64,000 bases of DNA from Mariniflexile sp044335535 (lineage in GTDB: Bacteria; Bacteroidota; Bacteroidia; Flavobacteriales; Flavobacteriaceae), in NCBI RefSeq assembly GCF_044335535.1, contig NZ_JBIQVZ010000012.1, positions 1 through 64,000 of the forward strand, in the 5' to 3' direction. A model generated the notes under the pieces. It saw only the letters and a program-made list of their open reading frames with translations. It had not been told where the DNA came from and did no database searches. A program made the position numbers and the translations under genes. Positions 36,121 through 44,353 of this stretch are shown in pieces; the first letter of the stretch is position 1; every line of letters starts with the position of its first letter.

Positions 36121-37335
36121 TTATTCAATTTTGCTTAATTCTCCTAAAATCCATTTCTTCATTTTCGAGTTATCACCTTCATAAATCCCATACATTTCAC
36201 CATTCGAAATAATCAAATTATCACTCTTATCAAGGAAAACAATTTCAAGATATTCATAAGAAACTGATGGTTGAAAAAAGCTATCAAAAATGTTATCTGA
36301 TTTCTTTTTTTGTTTACTAGTCTTTTTAACGAAATACATTTTGTAAATGATTGGTTTATCATTAATTGGTATATCATTAAAATCCTTCCACTCTAAGGTC
36401 TGAATCATTTTGCCAAACAGAATATCACTTGCAATATAAGTAGAAAGACAAACTATTTGTTTATTTGCCGTTACGACTCCCATTTGACACGTTACACTAC
36501 AGGTGTCATCAAAATATTCACTTATATGTCTTTGACAATCAAAAGAATCTTTAAAATAATTATTCTTTATTATAATATCATATAAAGCCCACTTATTTCC
36601 TTGTGGTTTTAGTTTGACATTAATATTGTAACCTATACCTTTTATAAAATAATCTTTTGTGTATTCACCAATTATCTTGGGAGTCAAGGTATAGTTTAAT
36701 TCTCTTGTTTCATCTTTATCCCAACTGGAGAAATTGAGATTTATCTTTTTATAATTAGTTGAAGATGATTCACTCTTCGACAAGTCCTTAAATTCGAAAT
36801 TATACTTATCCAATACTTTATGAAAGTTATTGACAAGAGCAAAAACACTATCTTTATTTTGATTCTTCTTATACGTATCGCTGCATATATTCCAAAATTG
36901 TTCAGGATTGTTTGATTCAAAAGATTCGATTATTGATTTTAAAACCTTATCACTTGACAGGTAGTTTTCTTCGTTTTCTTTTACTCTGCCAATCACTTCT
37001 TCCCATTGTGGCAAAGTCCTCAAGCTATATAAATCACAATCTTTCTCAATATGCTTTAAGTCCAAATATCCGTTTTTAATTGATAAGTCCAAAAAATCGA
37101 AAGCTTTAAGCGTATCACCATTTAATGCAGCTGAACATGCTCCATTAAACAAATCAATTGCTTTTTGATTATTAATTTCAAATGCTTTCTCAAAATAATC
37201 TACAGATAATTTGTAATTCTGAACTTTATATGATTCAACTGCCTTATTTATATTTTGTGAATATTGTATATCTCCCTGTCCAAATACATTAATATTGGAA
37301 AGAAGAACTATTAAAACAATAGTAATTTTATTCAT
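36121..37335 (-). CDS. exported protein with TPR-like N-terminus
   Basis: 404 residues from MNKITIVLIVLLSNINVFGQ (signal peptide). Residues 20-110 look like two or three tetratricopeptide-type helices (AVESYKVQNYKLSVDYFEKAFEINNQKAIDLFNGACSAALNGD). The long C-terminal part is beta-rich with the cysteine-rich phrase YFDDTCSVTCQMGVV and is unknown. Arms TTGCAAACGTAA 36109 and TATGTTTGCCAAC 37362. Confidence 0.68.
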   Translation of the reverse strand: MNKITIVLIVLLSNINVFGQGDIQYSQNINKAVESYKVQNYKLSVDYFEKAFEINNQKAIDLFNGACSAALNGDTLKAFDFLDLSIKNGYLDLKHIEKDCDLYSLRTLPQWEEVIGRVKENEENYLSSDKVLKSIIESFESNNPEQFWNICSDTYKKNQNKDSVFALVNNFHKVLDKYNFEFKDLSKSESSSTNYKKINLNFSSWDKDETRELNYTLTPKIIGEYTKDYFIKGIGYNINVKLKPQGNKWALYDIIIKNNYFKDSFDCQRHISEYFDDTCSVTCQMGVVTANKQIVCLSTYIASDILFGKMIQTLEWKDFNDIPINDKPIIYKMYFVKKTSKQKKKSDNIFDSFFQPSVSYEYLEIVFLDKSDNLIISNGEMYGIYEGDNSKMKKWILGELSKIE

Positions 37336-37371
37336 TTCTAATATGTTAGTGTGTTTCATATTATGTTTGCC

Positions 37372-37626
37372 AACAATTGTATAACCACAACAAACAGCAA
37401 CCCCATCATAGTTATATCGTTTATGTATGCAATATATTACTTTTTAATAACCTATTAAATAAAAAAACCACACCTTATTGTAAAATGTAGTTTCATATAT
37501 ATGCTTACTTTTTCTAATATTGCTACGAAGCCACAAACTTCCAAAGAGCTAGTCTAACAAGCTAAAAACCGGTTCTGTCAACAGGGCGTTCATATTAGAT
37601 CGTACCGACCACACGAACGCTAGTTA
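37372..37626 (-). repeat. type A1 spacer
   Basis: A1 copy; hairpin degraded on one side (GCGTTCATATTAGATCG). Promoter region TATGATGG rather than TACAATGG. Confidence 0.8.
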
Positions 37627-37640
37627 TTGGCTGTTGTTTT

Positions 37641-38360
37641 TTATTCTTTTTCACAAGTCTTTTTTTCGAGAATAACTTTATATCTATTTATATCAGACTC
37701 TCCAACTGTGATAAAAGTCAATATTGATAAACCGTTTTTGTCTTTCATTCCGTCAGTCAATAATATGTTCTTATTTGTCTTCTTTTGAAAATCTATACAT
37801 CTTTTTAATATTTCCAATCCTTTTTCCTTTTCTATTTCCGATGGTTCAAAAGGCTTGAACTTTTCTCCAGCAATTATTATAGTTGAATTAGCTAATTCTT
37901 CTTTTGTTGGTCGGAAAGTTGGTAATTCAGGTGCTAACTCATTAATTGGAAGCATTAAGTATATTTTGTCCGTTTTTTGAGTTTCAACTATAAAATTAGA
38001 CTCTTTTTCATTGTCGGATATAAATATGTCAAGTTTGCTTCCAGTTAATTCACAACGATTGAATTCCATTTTTTTCAAATCGAAGCCTTTATCCAAAAGT
38101 TCAATTCTTAATTTTTTTGCACTAGCGATTAGTCCATTTTTAAGTGAATCTTTTATGGTCAAAAGTACTTTGTCGGTTTCATCAGATATTGGCCAATGTA
38201 ATATCTTTCTATATTGTTCAATAGGCATTAAGAGATTGCCAAATCTTTCATATTTTTCTTTTTTTATAATATTCAAAATCTCTTTGGATATTGAGTCACA
38301 TTGACCTTGAAGGTTCATTGCGAATAAGCTAAAAAGTATAATACAAGTAATTCGTTTCAT
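37641..38360 (-). CDS. exported protein of unknown function
   Basis: 239 residues from MKRITCIILFSLFAMNLQGQ (signal peptide). Mixed alpha/beta composition with no motif I recognise; ends in a cysteine-containing tail (KKTCEKE). Arms TTGGCTGT 37627 and ACAGCCAAC 38374. Confidence 0.65.
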   Translation of the reverse strand: MKRITCIILFSLFAMNLQGQCDSISKEILNIIKKEKYERFGNLLMPIEQYRKILHWPISDETDKVLLTIKDSLKNGLIASAKKLRIELLDKGFDLKKMEFNRCELTGSKLDIFISDNEKESNFIVETQKTDKIYLMLPINELAPELPTFRPTKEELANSTIIIAGEKFKPFEPSEIEKEKGLEILKRCIDFQKKTNKNILLTDGMKDKNGLSILTFITVGESDINRYKVILEKKTCEKE

Positions 38361-38373
38361 TTTGAGGTAAATT

Positions 38374-38506
38374 ACAGCCAACGGTTTCGGCTATGGACAG
38401 TGTGGGTTTTCAAACCGAGTCTTTGTCAACCGTGGCTAATTTTTATTAATTGCAAAACACTCATTTTTAACGTTCAGCCCACATTGGCTATAGCCTAGTG
38501 TTAGCT
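38374..38506 (-). repeat. type C attC-like palindromic site
   Basis: TTTCGGCTATGGACAGTGTGGG pairs with GCCCACATTGGCTATAGCC; outer boxes CAGCCAACGG and TAGTGTTAGC. Central part AT-rich. Confidence 0.7.
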
Positions 38507-38871
38507 CCTGTTTTTATTTTTTTTAGTCCAAAGTATATTGAATAGCAAATAATAATAGTTACTATATGAAAAGTCAAACCGTTATAGTTTAAGTTGAGTA
38601 AAGCTAAATAGCTGACCACACTTACAATAATTGCAGTCATAAAACCAAGTCCACCTTGTTTTAAAAAATCAATGACTGTCCTCTTTTTGCCAATTGTCAT
38701 TAACACATAGAAAACTATAGTTAGAATAACAATAGACTTAAATCTATAAATGTAACCATCGTCTTTGCCAAAGTAGAAATCCATGTCATGTGTTCTAATA
38801 CCATTGTCGATATAGGCAATAACTAAAATTGTCAAAAGTATATGCAGAACGATCAAGATAACTTTGGTCAT
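38488..38871 (-). CDS. small four-helix membrane protein
   Basis: 127 residues with four hydrophobic segments. Unknown family. The last codons (GCT AAC ACT AGG CTA TAG) run through the 3' arm and the palindrome of the attC-like site, so the C-terminus is contributed by the recombination site. Arms GTTAGCTCCTG 38500 and AGGTGCTAAC 38879. Confidence 0.65.
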   Translation of the reverse strand: MTKVILIVLHILLTILVIAYIDNGIRTHDMDFYFGKDDGYIYRFKSIVILTIVFYVLMTIGKKRTVIDFLKQGGLGFMTAIIVSVVSYLALLNLNYNGLTFHIVTIIICYSIYFGLKKIKTGANTRL

Positions 38872-38883
38872 TTTAAATAGGTG

Positions 38884-39024
38884 CTAACAATTCTACAACC
38901 ACAACAAACAGCAATCCCATCATAGTTATATCGTTTATGTATGCAATATATTACTTTTTTACCAATGGACTTACAAGAGGTGTCCTGTTCTTATAAAATT
39001 ATGGGCTTGTGCAACAGTTACCAA
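38884..39024 (-). repeat. truncated type A spacer with type B-like end
   Basis: The type A half stops at TTACTTTTT (38960), followed by ACCAATGGACTTACAAGAGG and GGGCTTGTGCAACAGTTACC. No terminator. Confidence 0.7.
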
Positions 39025-39036
39025 TTTTGTAAGCAG

Positions 39037-39504
39037 TTATTTTTCTTCTGCTCTTTCATTCAGTACTTCTTTTAGAGCCAAAGTTCCATTCAAAGCGGAG
39101 GGAAAACCTGCATAAACAGACATTAAAATCATAATTTCCGAAATTTCTTCTTTAGTTACACCTACGTTCAATGCTGCATTAATATGTACTTTTATTTGAG
39201 GCTCTGCATTTCCCATTGCAGCTAATGCAGCAACGACCGCAATTTCCTTTGTTCGGTTGTCCAAAATTTCTCGGCTGTAAACGTCTCCAAAAGGATATTC
39301 GATTATATATTCAGCCAAATCAGGCGATACATCTTTTAAACTTTCTATCACGTTCACGCCTGCCTGTCCGTCAATTTCTTTCAATTTTTCCCACCCTTTG
39401 TTGAAACGTTTTGTTTTCGTTGTGTCCATTTTCACTTGTTTTTCGATTTGCCCGTATCCTTTCATTGCAAAGAACAGGGTTGCTAAAATTGTTAGATGCT
39501 TCAT
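39037..39504 (-). CDS. carboxymuconolactone decarboxylase-family protein, exported
   Basis: 155 residues from MKHLTILATLFFAMKGYGQ (signal peptide). The CMD/AhpD core is clear (REILDNRTKEIAVVAALAAMGNAEPQIKVHINAALNVGVTKEEISEIMILMSVYAGFPSALNG). It lacks the CxxC of AhpD peroxidases and so is nearer to the decarboxylase branch. It lies downstream of an AraC regulator in the same unit. Confidence 0.82.
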   Translation of the reverse strand: MKHLTILATLFFAMKGYGQIEKQVKMDTTKTKRFNKGWEKLKEIDGQAGVNVIESLKDVSPDLAEYIIEYPFGDVYSREILDNRTKEIAVVAALAAMGNAEPQIKVHINAALNVGVTKEEISEIMILMSVYAGFPSALNGTLALKEVLNERAEEK

Positions 39505-39564
39505 TTTTTTTGATACAAAATTAGAAAGCAACAATCAGGTCGTTGCAGGACTTTTTACGATTAA

Positions 39565-40296
39565 TCAGGTGTTTTTGAAGTCGGAAGGCGAAAAGTTGGT
39601 TTTTAGTTTAAAAATCCGAGAGAAATAAGAGCTGTCCTCAAATCCCAATCGGAACGCAATTTCTTTTATTGACAGGTCTGTGAAATATAGAAGACGTTTT
39701 GCCTCAGTTATCTTTTTTTCCAAGATAATGTTCTTTGGATTTTGTCCATAATTTTCCTTGCAGTGTTCGTTGAGTTTTTCCACTGTTATATGAAGTTGGT
39801 CAGCGTAATCTTTTACTGTTAGGTTTTTTGAAATGGTGTCAGCCACCAATTTCGAGAATTGCAATATTGTTTTCGATTTGGTTTTTCGATTATGCTCCAA
39901 GTCGCTTGCCGTTCTTGTTAAGTGAAGAAGTAAGTAATTAATCCCTGAAATAATAGATTTCTCGACCAAGTTATCGTTCAATTTTGATTCCTTAATCAGA
40001 TTTTCTAGTAGTGGTTTTATAAGTTTGATACTGTCGGACTTAAGGTCAACAAATGCAATGTCCATTAATTCCAATGGAATTTCTTTTATGAAATGTTTGG
40101 CAAAAACCAAAATGTAGCCTTTCGATTCTTTTGAATATGACCAATTATGCACCTGTTTCGGCTGCATAAAAAAAAGTCGATCGTGTTTGATTTCATATTC
40201 CTCAAAATCAATAACATTTATACCCGAACTTCTGGTAAACCAAACAAGTGAATAAAAATCGTGCCTATGTGGCCAATCCACAACAGGATTTTCCAT
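39565..40296 (-). CDS. AraC-family transcriptional regulator
   Basis: 243 residues: N-terminal cupin sensor (PHRHDFYSLVWFT) and C-terminal double HTH (LTVKDYADQLHITVEKLNEHCKENYGQNP, LSIKEIAFRLGFEDSSYFSRIFK). The open frame continues 30 codons upstream (YYVGTFEG) without a start codon, so the original start may have been lost or an unusual codon is used. Regulator/enzyme pair with the CMD gene; arms near 39026 and 40395. Confidence 0.85.
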   Translation of the reverse strand: MENPVVDWPHRHDFYSLVWFTRSSGINVIDFEEYEIKHDRLFFMQPKQVHNWSYSKESKGYILVFAKHFIKEIPLELMDIAFVDLKSDSIKLIKPLLENLIKESKLNDNLVEKSIISGINYLLLHLTRTASDLEHNRKTKSKTILQFSKLVADTISKNLTVKDYADQLHITVEKLNEHCKENYGQNPKNIILEKKITEAKRLLYFTDLSIKEIAFRLGFEDSSYFSRIFKLKTNFSPSDFKNT

Positions 40297-40400
40297 TCCT
40301 TCAAATGTTCCGACATAATAAAATTTTTCTGTTGGATTTGATACAATTATGTCCGATATGGAATATTCTTTTAGCAGGATATTTTGGTTTTAATAGCATA

Positions 40401-40656
40401 CAACAACCATACAACCGTAACAAACATCTATACAATTGTAGCTATATCGTTCATGTATGCAATATATTACTTTTTAATAAGCTATTTAAATAAAAAAACT
40501 ACACTTTATTGCAAAATGTAGTTTTTTATATATGCTTACTTTTTCTTTAATAGTGCTACAAAGTCACAGACTTCAAGAGCTGGTCTAGCAGGCTAAAAAC
40601 CGGTTCAGTCAACAGGGCGTTCATGTTGGGTCGTACCAACCATACGAACGCTAGTT
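40401..40656 (-). repeat. type A1 spacer
   Basis: A1 copy with terminator at 40496-40524 and promoter-like TACAATTG; hairpin with ACCAACCATACG variant as at 29901. Confidence 0.82.
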
Positions 40657-41293
40657 ATTGTGCGTAGTTATTTATTTTCCATTTTTTTAAAATACTATCA
40701 GCTTGTTTCTTCGTAATATTTCCAAAATATGGTTTTCCAGAAATCCGCTGTTCTTCTCTTTCCATAATTGCCGGTGTTCCACAATAAAACGTGTCTATTT
40801 TATAAATGGAATGATTTGCTTCAAAATAATCTTTATTTCCGTTATCGTCATTGAAATAATAAGTTAGAAATAGATTTTCGGAAGTCAGAGAATCAATAGA
40901 CCTTTCATAAAAGTCCATTTCAGCTGATATTCCATTTCTCCAAAATAGAATATTTGAATTAATCCAAGTTATTTTTCCTGATAAGTATTTGTCTTTATTT
41001 AAGGAATCAATTTCATAAGTCATTCCTGTTTTAATATCATTAAAAATAAATGTCTTTATGATTTTGTCGACTGAATTGCCATTGATTGGTTCTGCATCGT
41101 TGTGATATTCGTATTTCCAATTTTCAGATACTTTTTTTAATCCAATTTCGGTTCTTTTTTTGTTAAATGCGATTCCGTATTTTTTATAATTCAGTTGTTC
41201 ATTTTGAGAGCGAAGAGAGATTTGATACAATAAAAATCCAAGGAAAATAATTCCAATAATTGCAATTAATATTTTCTTTAACGGGCTTCTCAT
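40655..41293 (-). CDS. membrane-anchored protein of unknown function
   Basis: 212 residues from MRSPLKKILIAIIGIIFLGFL; single N-terminal anchor and a soluble outer domain of about 180 residues (FNDIKTGMTYEIDSLNKDKYLSGK). Unknown family. Arms TTGTGCGTAG 40658 and ATTAGGCACAAC 41295; the stop lies at the spacer border. Confidence 0.62.
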   Translation of the reverse strand: MRSPLKKILIAIIGIIFLGFLLYQISLRSQNEQLNYKKYGIAFNKKRTEIGLKKVSENWKYEYHNDAEPINGNSVDKIIKTFIFNDIKTGMTYEIDSLNKDKYLSGKITWINSNILFWRNGISAEMDFYERSIDSLTSENLFLTYYFNDDNGNKDYFEANHSIYKIDTFYCGTPAIMEREEQRISGKPYFGNITKKQADSILKKWKINNYAQ

Positions 41294-41299
41294 AATTAG

Positions 41300-41545
41300 G
41301 CACAACGGCAGTCTGTCTCAAAACTCATTTTACCTCGCTGAGATTCTCATATTTGGAAAATCTCAAAGATAACTATCCGAATACATTTCCCAAAAAGGGA
41401 GGTTTGGAGACAGTCTGACGGTCTCGTATAACCGTCAGTTACGGGTTTAAATTTACTAATTTTCGATTAGGCACTGAAGCTTGCAATTCCGAGTGGATTC
41501 GGACGTAGTCGAATCCGCCGTAATTGCGGTTATACATTGTTGTGT
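41300..41545 (-). repeat. attC-like site interrupted by a 109-bp element
   Basis: GTATAACCGTCAGTTACGG pairs with CCGTAATTGCGGTTATAC (type C site); the R' side CACAACGG is split from it by the small element at 41309-41417. Confidence 0.7.
41309..41417. mobile_element. 109-bp miniature inverted-repeat element, copy 1
   Basis: Ends CAGTCTGTCTCAAAACTC and GGTTTGGAGACAGTCTG are inverted repeats; flanked on both sides by ACGG (41305-41308, 41418-41421), a likely target duplication. No coding capacity. Copy 2, same length and flank, at 44110. Confidence 0.7.
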
Positions 41546-41560
41546 GTAGGCTTTTTTTAT

Positions 41561-42151
41561 TCAACTATACTTTTTCTTTTGCTCCACACTTTTCGGTTCA
41601 AATAACGTTTGGTATTTTCCATTTTCATCTGGGGAATGGATTTTGTATGGTTCTCTGTTTTGATTTTGTTCTTTTCTAATTTTATAAAACAAGTCCATTT
41701 CTCCGTTTAGAAATGTCAGTCCATATTTTTGTAATTCGGTATTCGCATTTTTCAAGCTTGGTTCAACTCCATTTTTTGTTGGGAATTTATATTCAGATGC
41801 TGTTGAATTTTGTTCAATCTCTCTCTTAAATCGCCAAAGTGCAACTGAATTCCAGTCATATTCAAAAACGTCTTCACTGTCTCCATCTCCGAAAATTATG
41901 TTATAGCAATATGGATAATCAGTCGGATAAGTTGTACTCGATATTTTTAGATATTGATTTTCCTTTCGGTAAATCATAATCGATGAATATTTTCCGATTT
42001 CAATTCGGTGTTTTTTGAATCCGAACTGTTCAAAAGTCGGAATAATGATTTCCGTAGCTTTTTCAGAGAACAACTTTTGTTCAGGCGATGGCTTTTCGGT
42101 TCTTTCCGATTTAGCTTTTTTGTTACCTTTTATAAAGTCAAATATTCCCAT
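41561..42151 (-). CDS. soluble protein of unknown function
   Basis: 196 residues from MGIFDFIKGNKKAK; the basic, charged opening is typical of cytoplasmic proteins of the type MGxFDFFK. The body (YRKENQYLKISSTTYPTDYPYCYNIIFGDGDSEDVFEYDWNSVALWRF) suggests an alpha/beta fold. Unknown family. Arms GTTGTGTGTAGGC 41539 and AGCTTACACACAAC 42177. Confidence 0.65.
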   Translation of the reverse strand: MGIFDFIKGNKKAKSERTEKPSPEQKLFSEKATEIIIPTFEQFGFKKHRIEIGKYSSIMIYRKENQYLKISSTTYPTDYPYCYNIIFGDGDSEDVFEYDWNSVALWRFKREIEQNSTASEYKFPTKNGVEPSLKNANTELQKYGLTFLNGEMDLFYKIRKEQNQNREPYKIHSPDENGKYQTLFEPKSVEQKKKYS

Positions 42152-42186
42152 TTTTCTTCTTTTGCGGATTTTTGTCAGCTTACACA

Positions 42187-42448
42187 CAACACTCATACAA
42201 CCACAACAAACAGCAATCCCATCGTAGTTATATCGTTTATGTATGCAATATATTACTTTTTAATAAGGTATTAAATAAAAAAAAAAACACCTTATTGCAA
42301 AATGTAGTTTCTTATATATGCTTACTTTTTTTAATATTGAAAGAGCTGGCAGTTTAAAGAGCATCAAGCCATGCATCCAACAGGGAGAAGCTTAGAATTG
42401 TAATGGTTTGGAAGGTAGAAAATTCCGCCGTTATTGCGCTTAAACGGT
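42187..42448 (-). repeat. type A3 spacer
   Basis: As at 30531, with the same A3 tail; start of the duplicated two-unit block. Confidence 0.82.
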
Positions 42449-42463
42449 GTTGTAATGCGTTTT

Positions 42464-42892
42464 TTATTCTTTAAAAATCTGCAGCTTTTCAATCCAAAAT
42501 ATTTTTGATTCAAAAAACTGAAGACTGGTTTTAATTTTTTTGTCTGTTTTATCTCTTGGAGATTTAGATATAAACCTCGCTTTGGAATTTTCAAAATCTA
42601 AATTATGTTTTTCGTCAATGTCATTTTTTTTATCTATGAAAAACGATATGATATTTTTATCCGCTTTCCATTTCCCTTTTCCGTACTTATTCACCTCTGG
42701 AGGAATCCCTTTTTTATTATTTGAATATGAATGAAAAAAGAAAGTCCCATCTTGATTTAAGGTCAGTTTATATTTAATTATGTGCGCTTCTTCATCTCCA
42801 AGAGTTCGAATATAATCGCCAATTATTTGGTTAGATTGCGAGAATATTGTCAAGCTAGAAATTAAAAACAAAGTAGTTATTATGAGTTTCAT
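42464..42892 (-). CDS. exported lipocalin-like protein, copy 2
   Basis: 142 residues, identical to the protein at 30807 except FFT to FFI and DKI to DKK. Signal peptide and family as described there. The flanking spacers are duplicated with it, showing that copying included the recombination sites. Arms GTTGTAATGCG 42449 and TGCATTACAA 42908. Confidence 0.7.
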   Translation of the reverse strand: MKLIITTLFLISSLTIFSQSNQIIGDYIRTLGDEEAHIIKYKLTLNQDGTFFFHSYSNNKKGIPPEVNKYGKGKWKADKNIISFFIDKKNDIDEKHNLDFENSKARFISKSPRDKTDKKIKTSLQFFESKIFWIEKLQIFKE

Positions 42893-42914
42893 CGGTCTGT
42901 TTTTAAATGCATTA

Positions 42915-42994
42915 CAAGATAGTTTCCTTTAGTTTGAAATCGCTGCAATAGGTTGTTTTGGCTTTAATATTTGCTAACGTTTATAATGTGTTAT
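42915..42994 (-). repeat. short spacer, copy 2
   Basis: Nearly identical to 31258-31338 (one T fewer in TTGTTTTGGC). Confidence 0.7.
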
Positions 42995-43003
42995 TGTGGT
43001 TTG

Positions 43004-43328
43004 CTATTTTTTTCTTTCCTCGAATTCTTTTATTGAAATATTTATCTCTTCTTGGCTCATTTGGTTTCCGCAATGACGACAAATTTGAGCTTCAATTTTA
43101 ATCAATTCTTTACATTTATCACATTGTTTTCTTGGATCAATTCCGTACCTCAATATTAAATAAGCAATCCATCCAGTCATTGGGTGTAATCCAAAAAGCA
43201 TCCAAAGTTTAGAAACCCCTTTGATTTTCGCCCATTTTAAGCCGAACCAAATAGGAATAAACCAGAAAAAAAAATATAATCAGTAATACAACTGCAAAAC
43301 CAATTATACCTTCAAATGTGTTTTCCAT
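43004..43328 (-). pseudogene. membrane/zinc-ribbon gene, copy 2, frameshifted
   Basis: Counterpart of 31348-31671. A run of nine As at 43266-43274 replaces AGAAAAAA of copy 1, adding one base and shifting the frame after about 20 codons; only the last 65 codons (from MLFGLHPM) stay open. Could be a dead copy or a phase-variable run. The right border of the duplication ends here: the arm is mutated (AATAAACCTCAAT instead of AATAAACCACAAC). Confidence 0.75.
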
Positions 43329-43404
43329 AATATGTTTTTAAGTTTTTAAATAATAGATTTTAGTGGTCTTTGTTTTCCTTTTTCAAGAGTGTTTTTAATA
43401 AACC

Positions 43405-43558
43405 TCAATATGTTCGTGTATCTTGGAAAGTTGCGTGTTTGAGGGCGAGGATTTTGCTTCGCCGGTTCGCTGAGCTCGTGTCCGAAGGAAAATCGGAAGC
43501 CAGCAAACGGGCAACTAACTTTATGTTAGCTAAAACTAGCATTTTTTTATACACGGCT
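43405..43558 (-). repeat. type C attC-like spacer
   Basis: GTGTATCTTGGAAAGTTGCGTG ... GGGCAACTAACTTTATG ... TTTTATACACGG; same family as 21885. Contains GGATTTTGC / GGAAAATCG stems and a GC-richer core. Confidence 0.65.
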
Positions 43559-44088
43559 TAGGCAACGTTTTTTATTATTTTTTCAATATCCAAGTCAGTT
43601 TTTATTTCCTTTCCGCTTTCAGTAAATTCATAAAGTAGTGGTTTGTCTGATATTCTATTTATATATTTTTTACTAATGAGTAAATTTAAGTATCTTCTTA
43701 TTTCCTCTTTAGAATTGGTCGTTGATTTAGCTACTTCGTGTAATAAAAGGGATATATGTTGAATTGGTTCAGAGCTATTATTCGATTGAAGCCATAATTC
43801 TTGGAAGAGCCTTTTCATTGTCTTTAATCTAAATTTTTCAGATTCCAAGTCTTCAATTATTTCATAGGTTTCAATTATAAATTTTTCATACGTTTTTTTT
43901 GAAACTCCGAAAAACCAACTTTGTCTTGGTTTTTTCTTAATTCGGTCAAATAAAAGTCTCATTTTAAAATCCTTTGCATATTCAGGAAACTGATCTAAAA
44001 TTTCCCGTTTTGAAATTTGTCCGCTAAAAAACTTTCTTGCAAGATAAGCAGCATATTGTTTATCAGATTTTAGTTGATTTTCGGTCAT
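43558..44088 (-). CDS. soluble protein of unknown function, possible winged helix
   Basis: 176 residues, strongly basic and helical. The C-terminal third (STTNSKEEIRRYLNLLISKKYINRISDKPLLYEFTESGKEI) looks like a winged-helix domain with a wing ending in FTESG. DNA binding is an inference. Arms GGCTTAGGCAACG near 43556 and ATGTTGACTAACGG near 44097. Confidence 0.6.
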   Translation of the reverse strand: MTENQLKSDKQYAAYLARKFFSGQISKREILDQFPEYAKDFKMRLLFDRIKKKPRQSWFFGVSKKTYEKFIIETYEIIEDLESEKFRLKTMKRLFQELWLQSNNSSEPIQHISLLLHEVAKSTTNSKEEIRRYLNLLISKKYINRISDKPLLYEFTESGKEIKTDLDIEKIIKNVA

Positions 44089-44100
44089 TTCTCAAATGTT

Positions 44101-44338
44101 GACTAACGGCAGTCTGTCTCAAAACTCATTTTACTTCGCTGAGATTCTCATATTTGGAAAATCTCAAAGATAACTATCCGAATACATTTCCCAAAAAGGG
44201 AAGTTTTGAGACAGTCTGACGGTTACGTATAAAAATAGTCCGGTTTTGTGTGTGAGGATTTTCCGTAGGAAAATCAGAAGCTACAAAAGCGCACAAGCCT
44301 TTGTTTAAGCACTAAAATAAGCATTGTTTTTATACTTT
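44101..44338 (-). repeat. attC-like site interrupted by a 109-bp element
   Basis: R' box CTAACGG, then the 109-bp element, then ACGGTTACGTATAAAAATAG ... AAGCATTGTTTTTATAC, the remaining attC-like palindrome, with a GGATTTTCC-GTA-GGAAAATC hairpin. Confidence 0.68.
44110..44218. mobile_element. 109-bp miniature inverted-repeat element, copy 2
   Basis: Same ends and body as 41309-41417; flanked by ACGG at 44106-44109 and 44219-44222. Both copies interrupt the conserved AACGG box of an attC-like site. Confidence 0.7.
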
Positions 44339-44353
44339 GTTGTACGCTGGCTT

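Noticed and set aside
28982..42448. CRISPR-like regular repeats
   Set aside because: Repeats are about 250 bp and the intervals are genes of 300-1500 bp; no short spacers and no cas genes.
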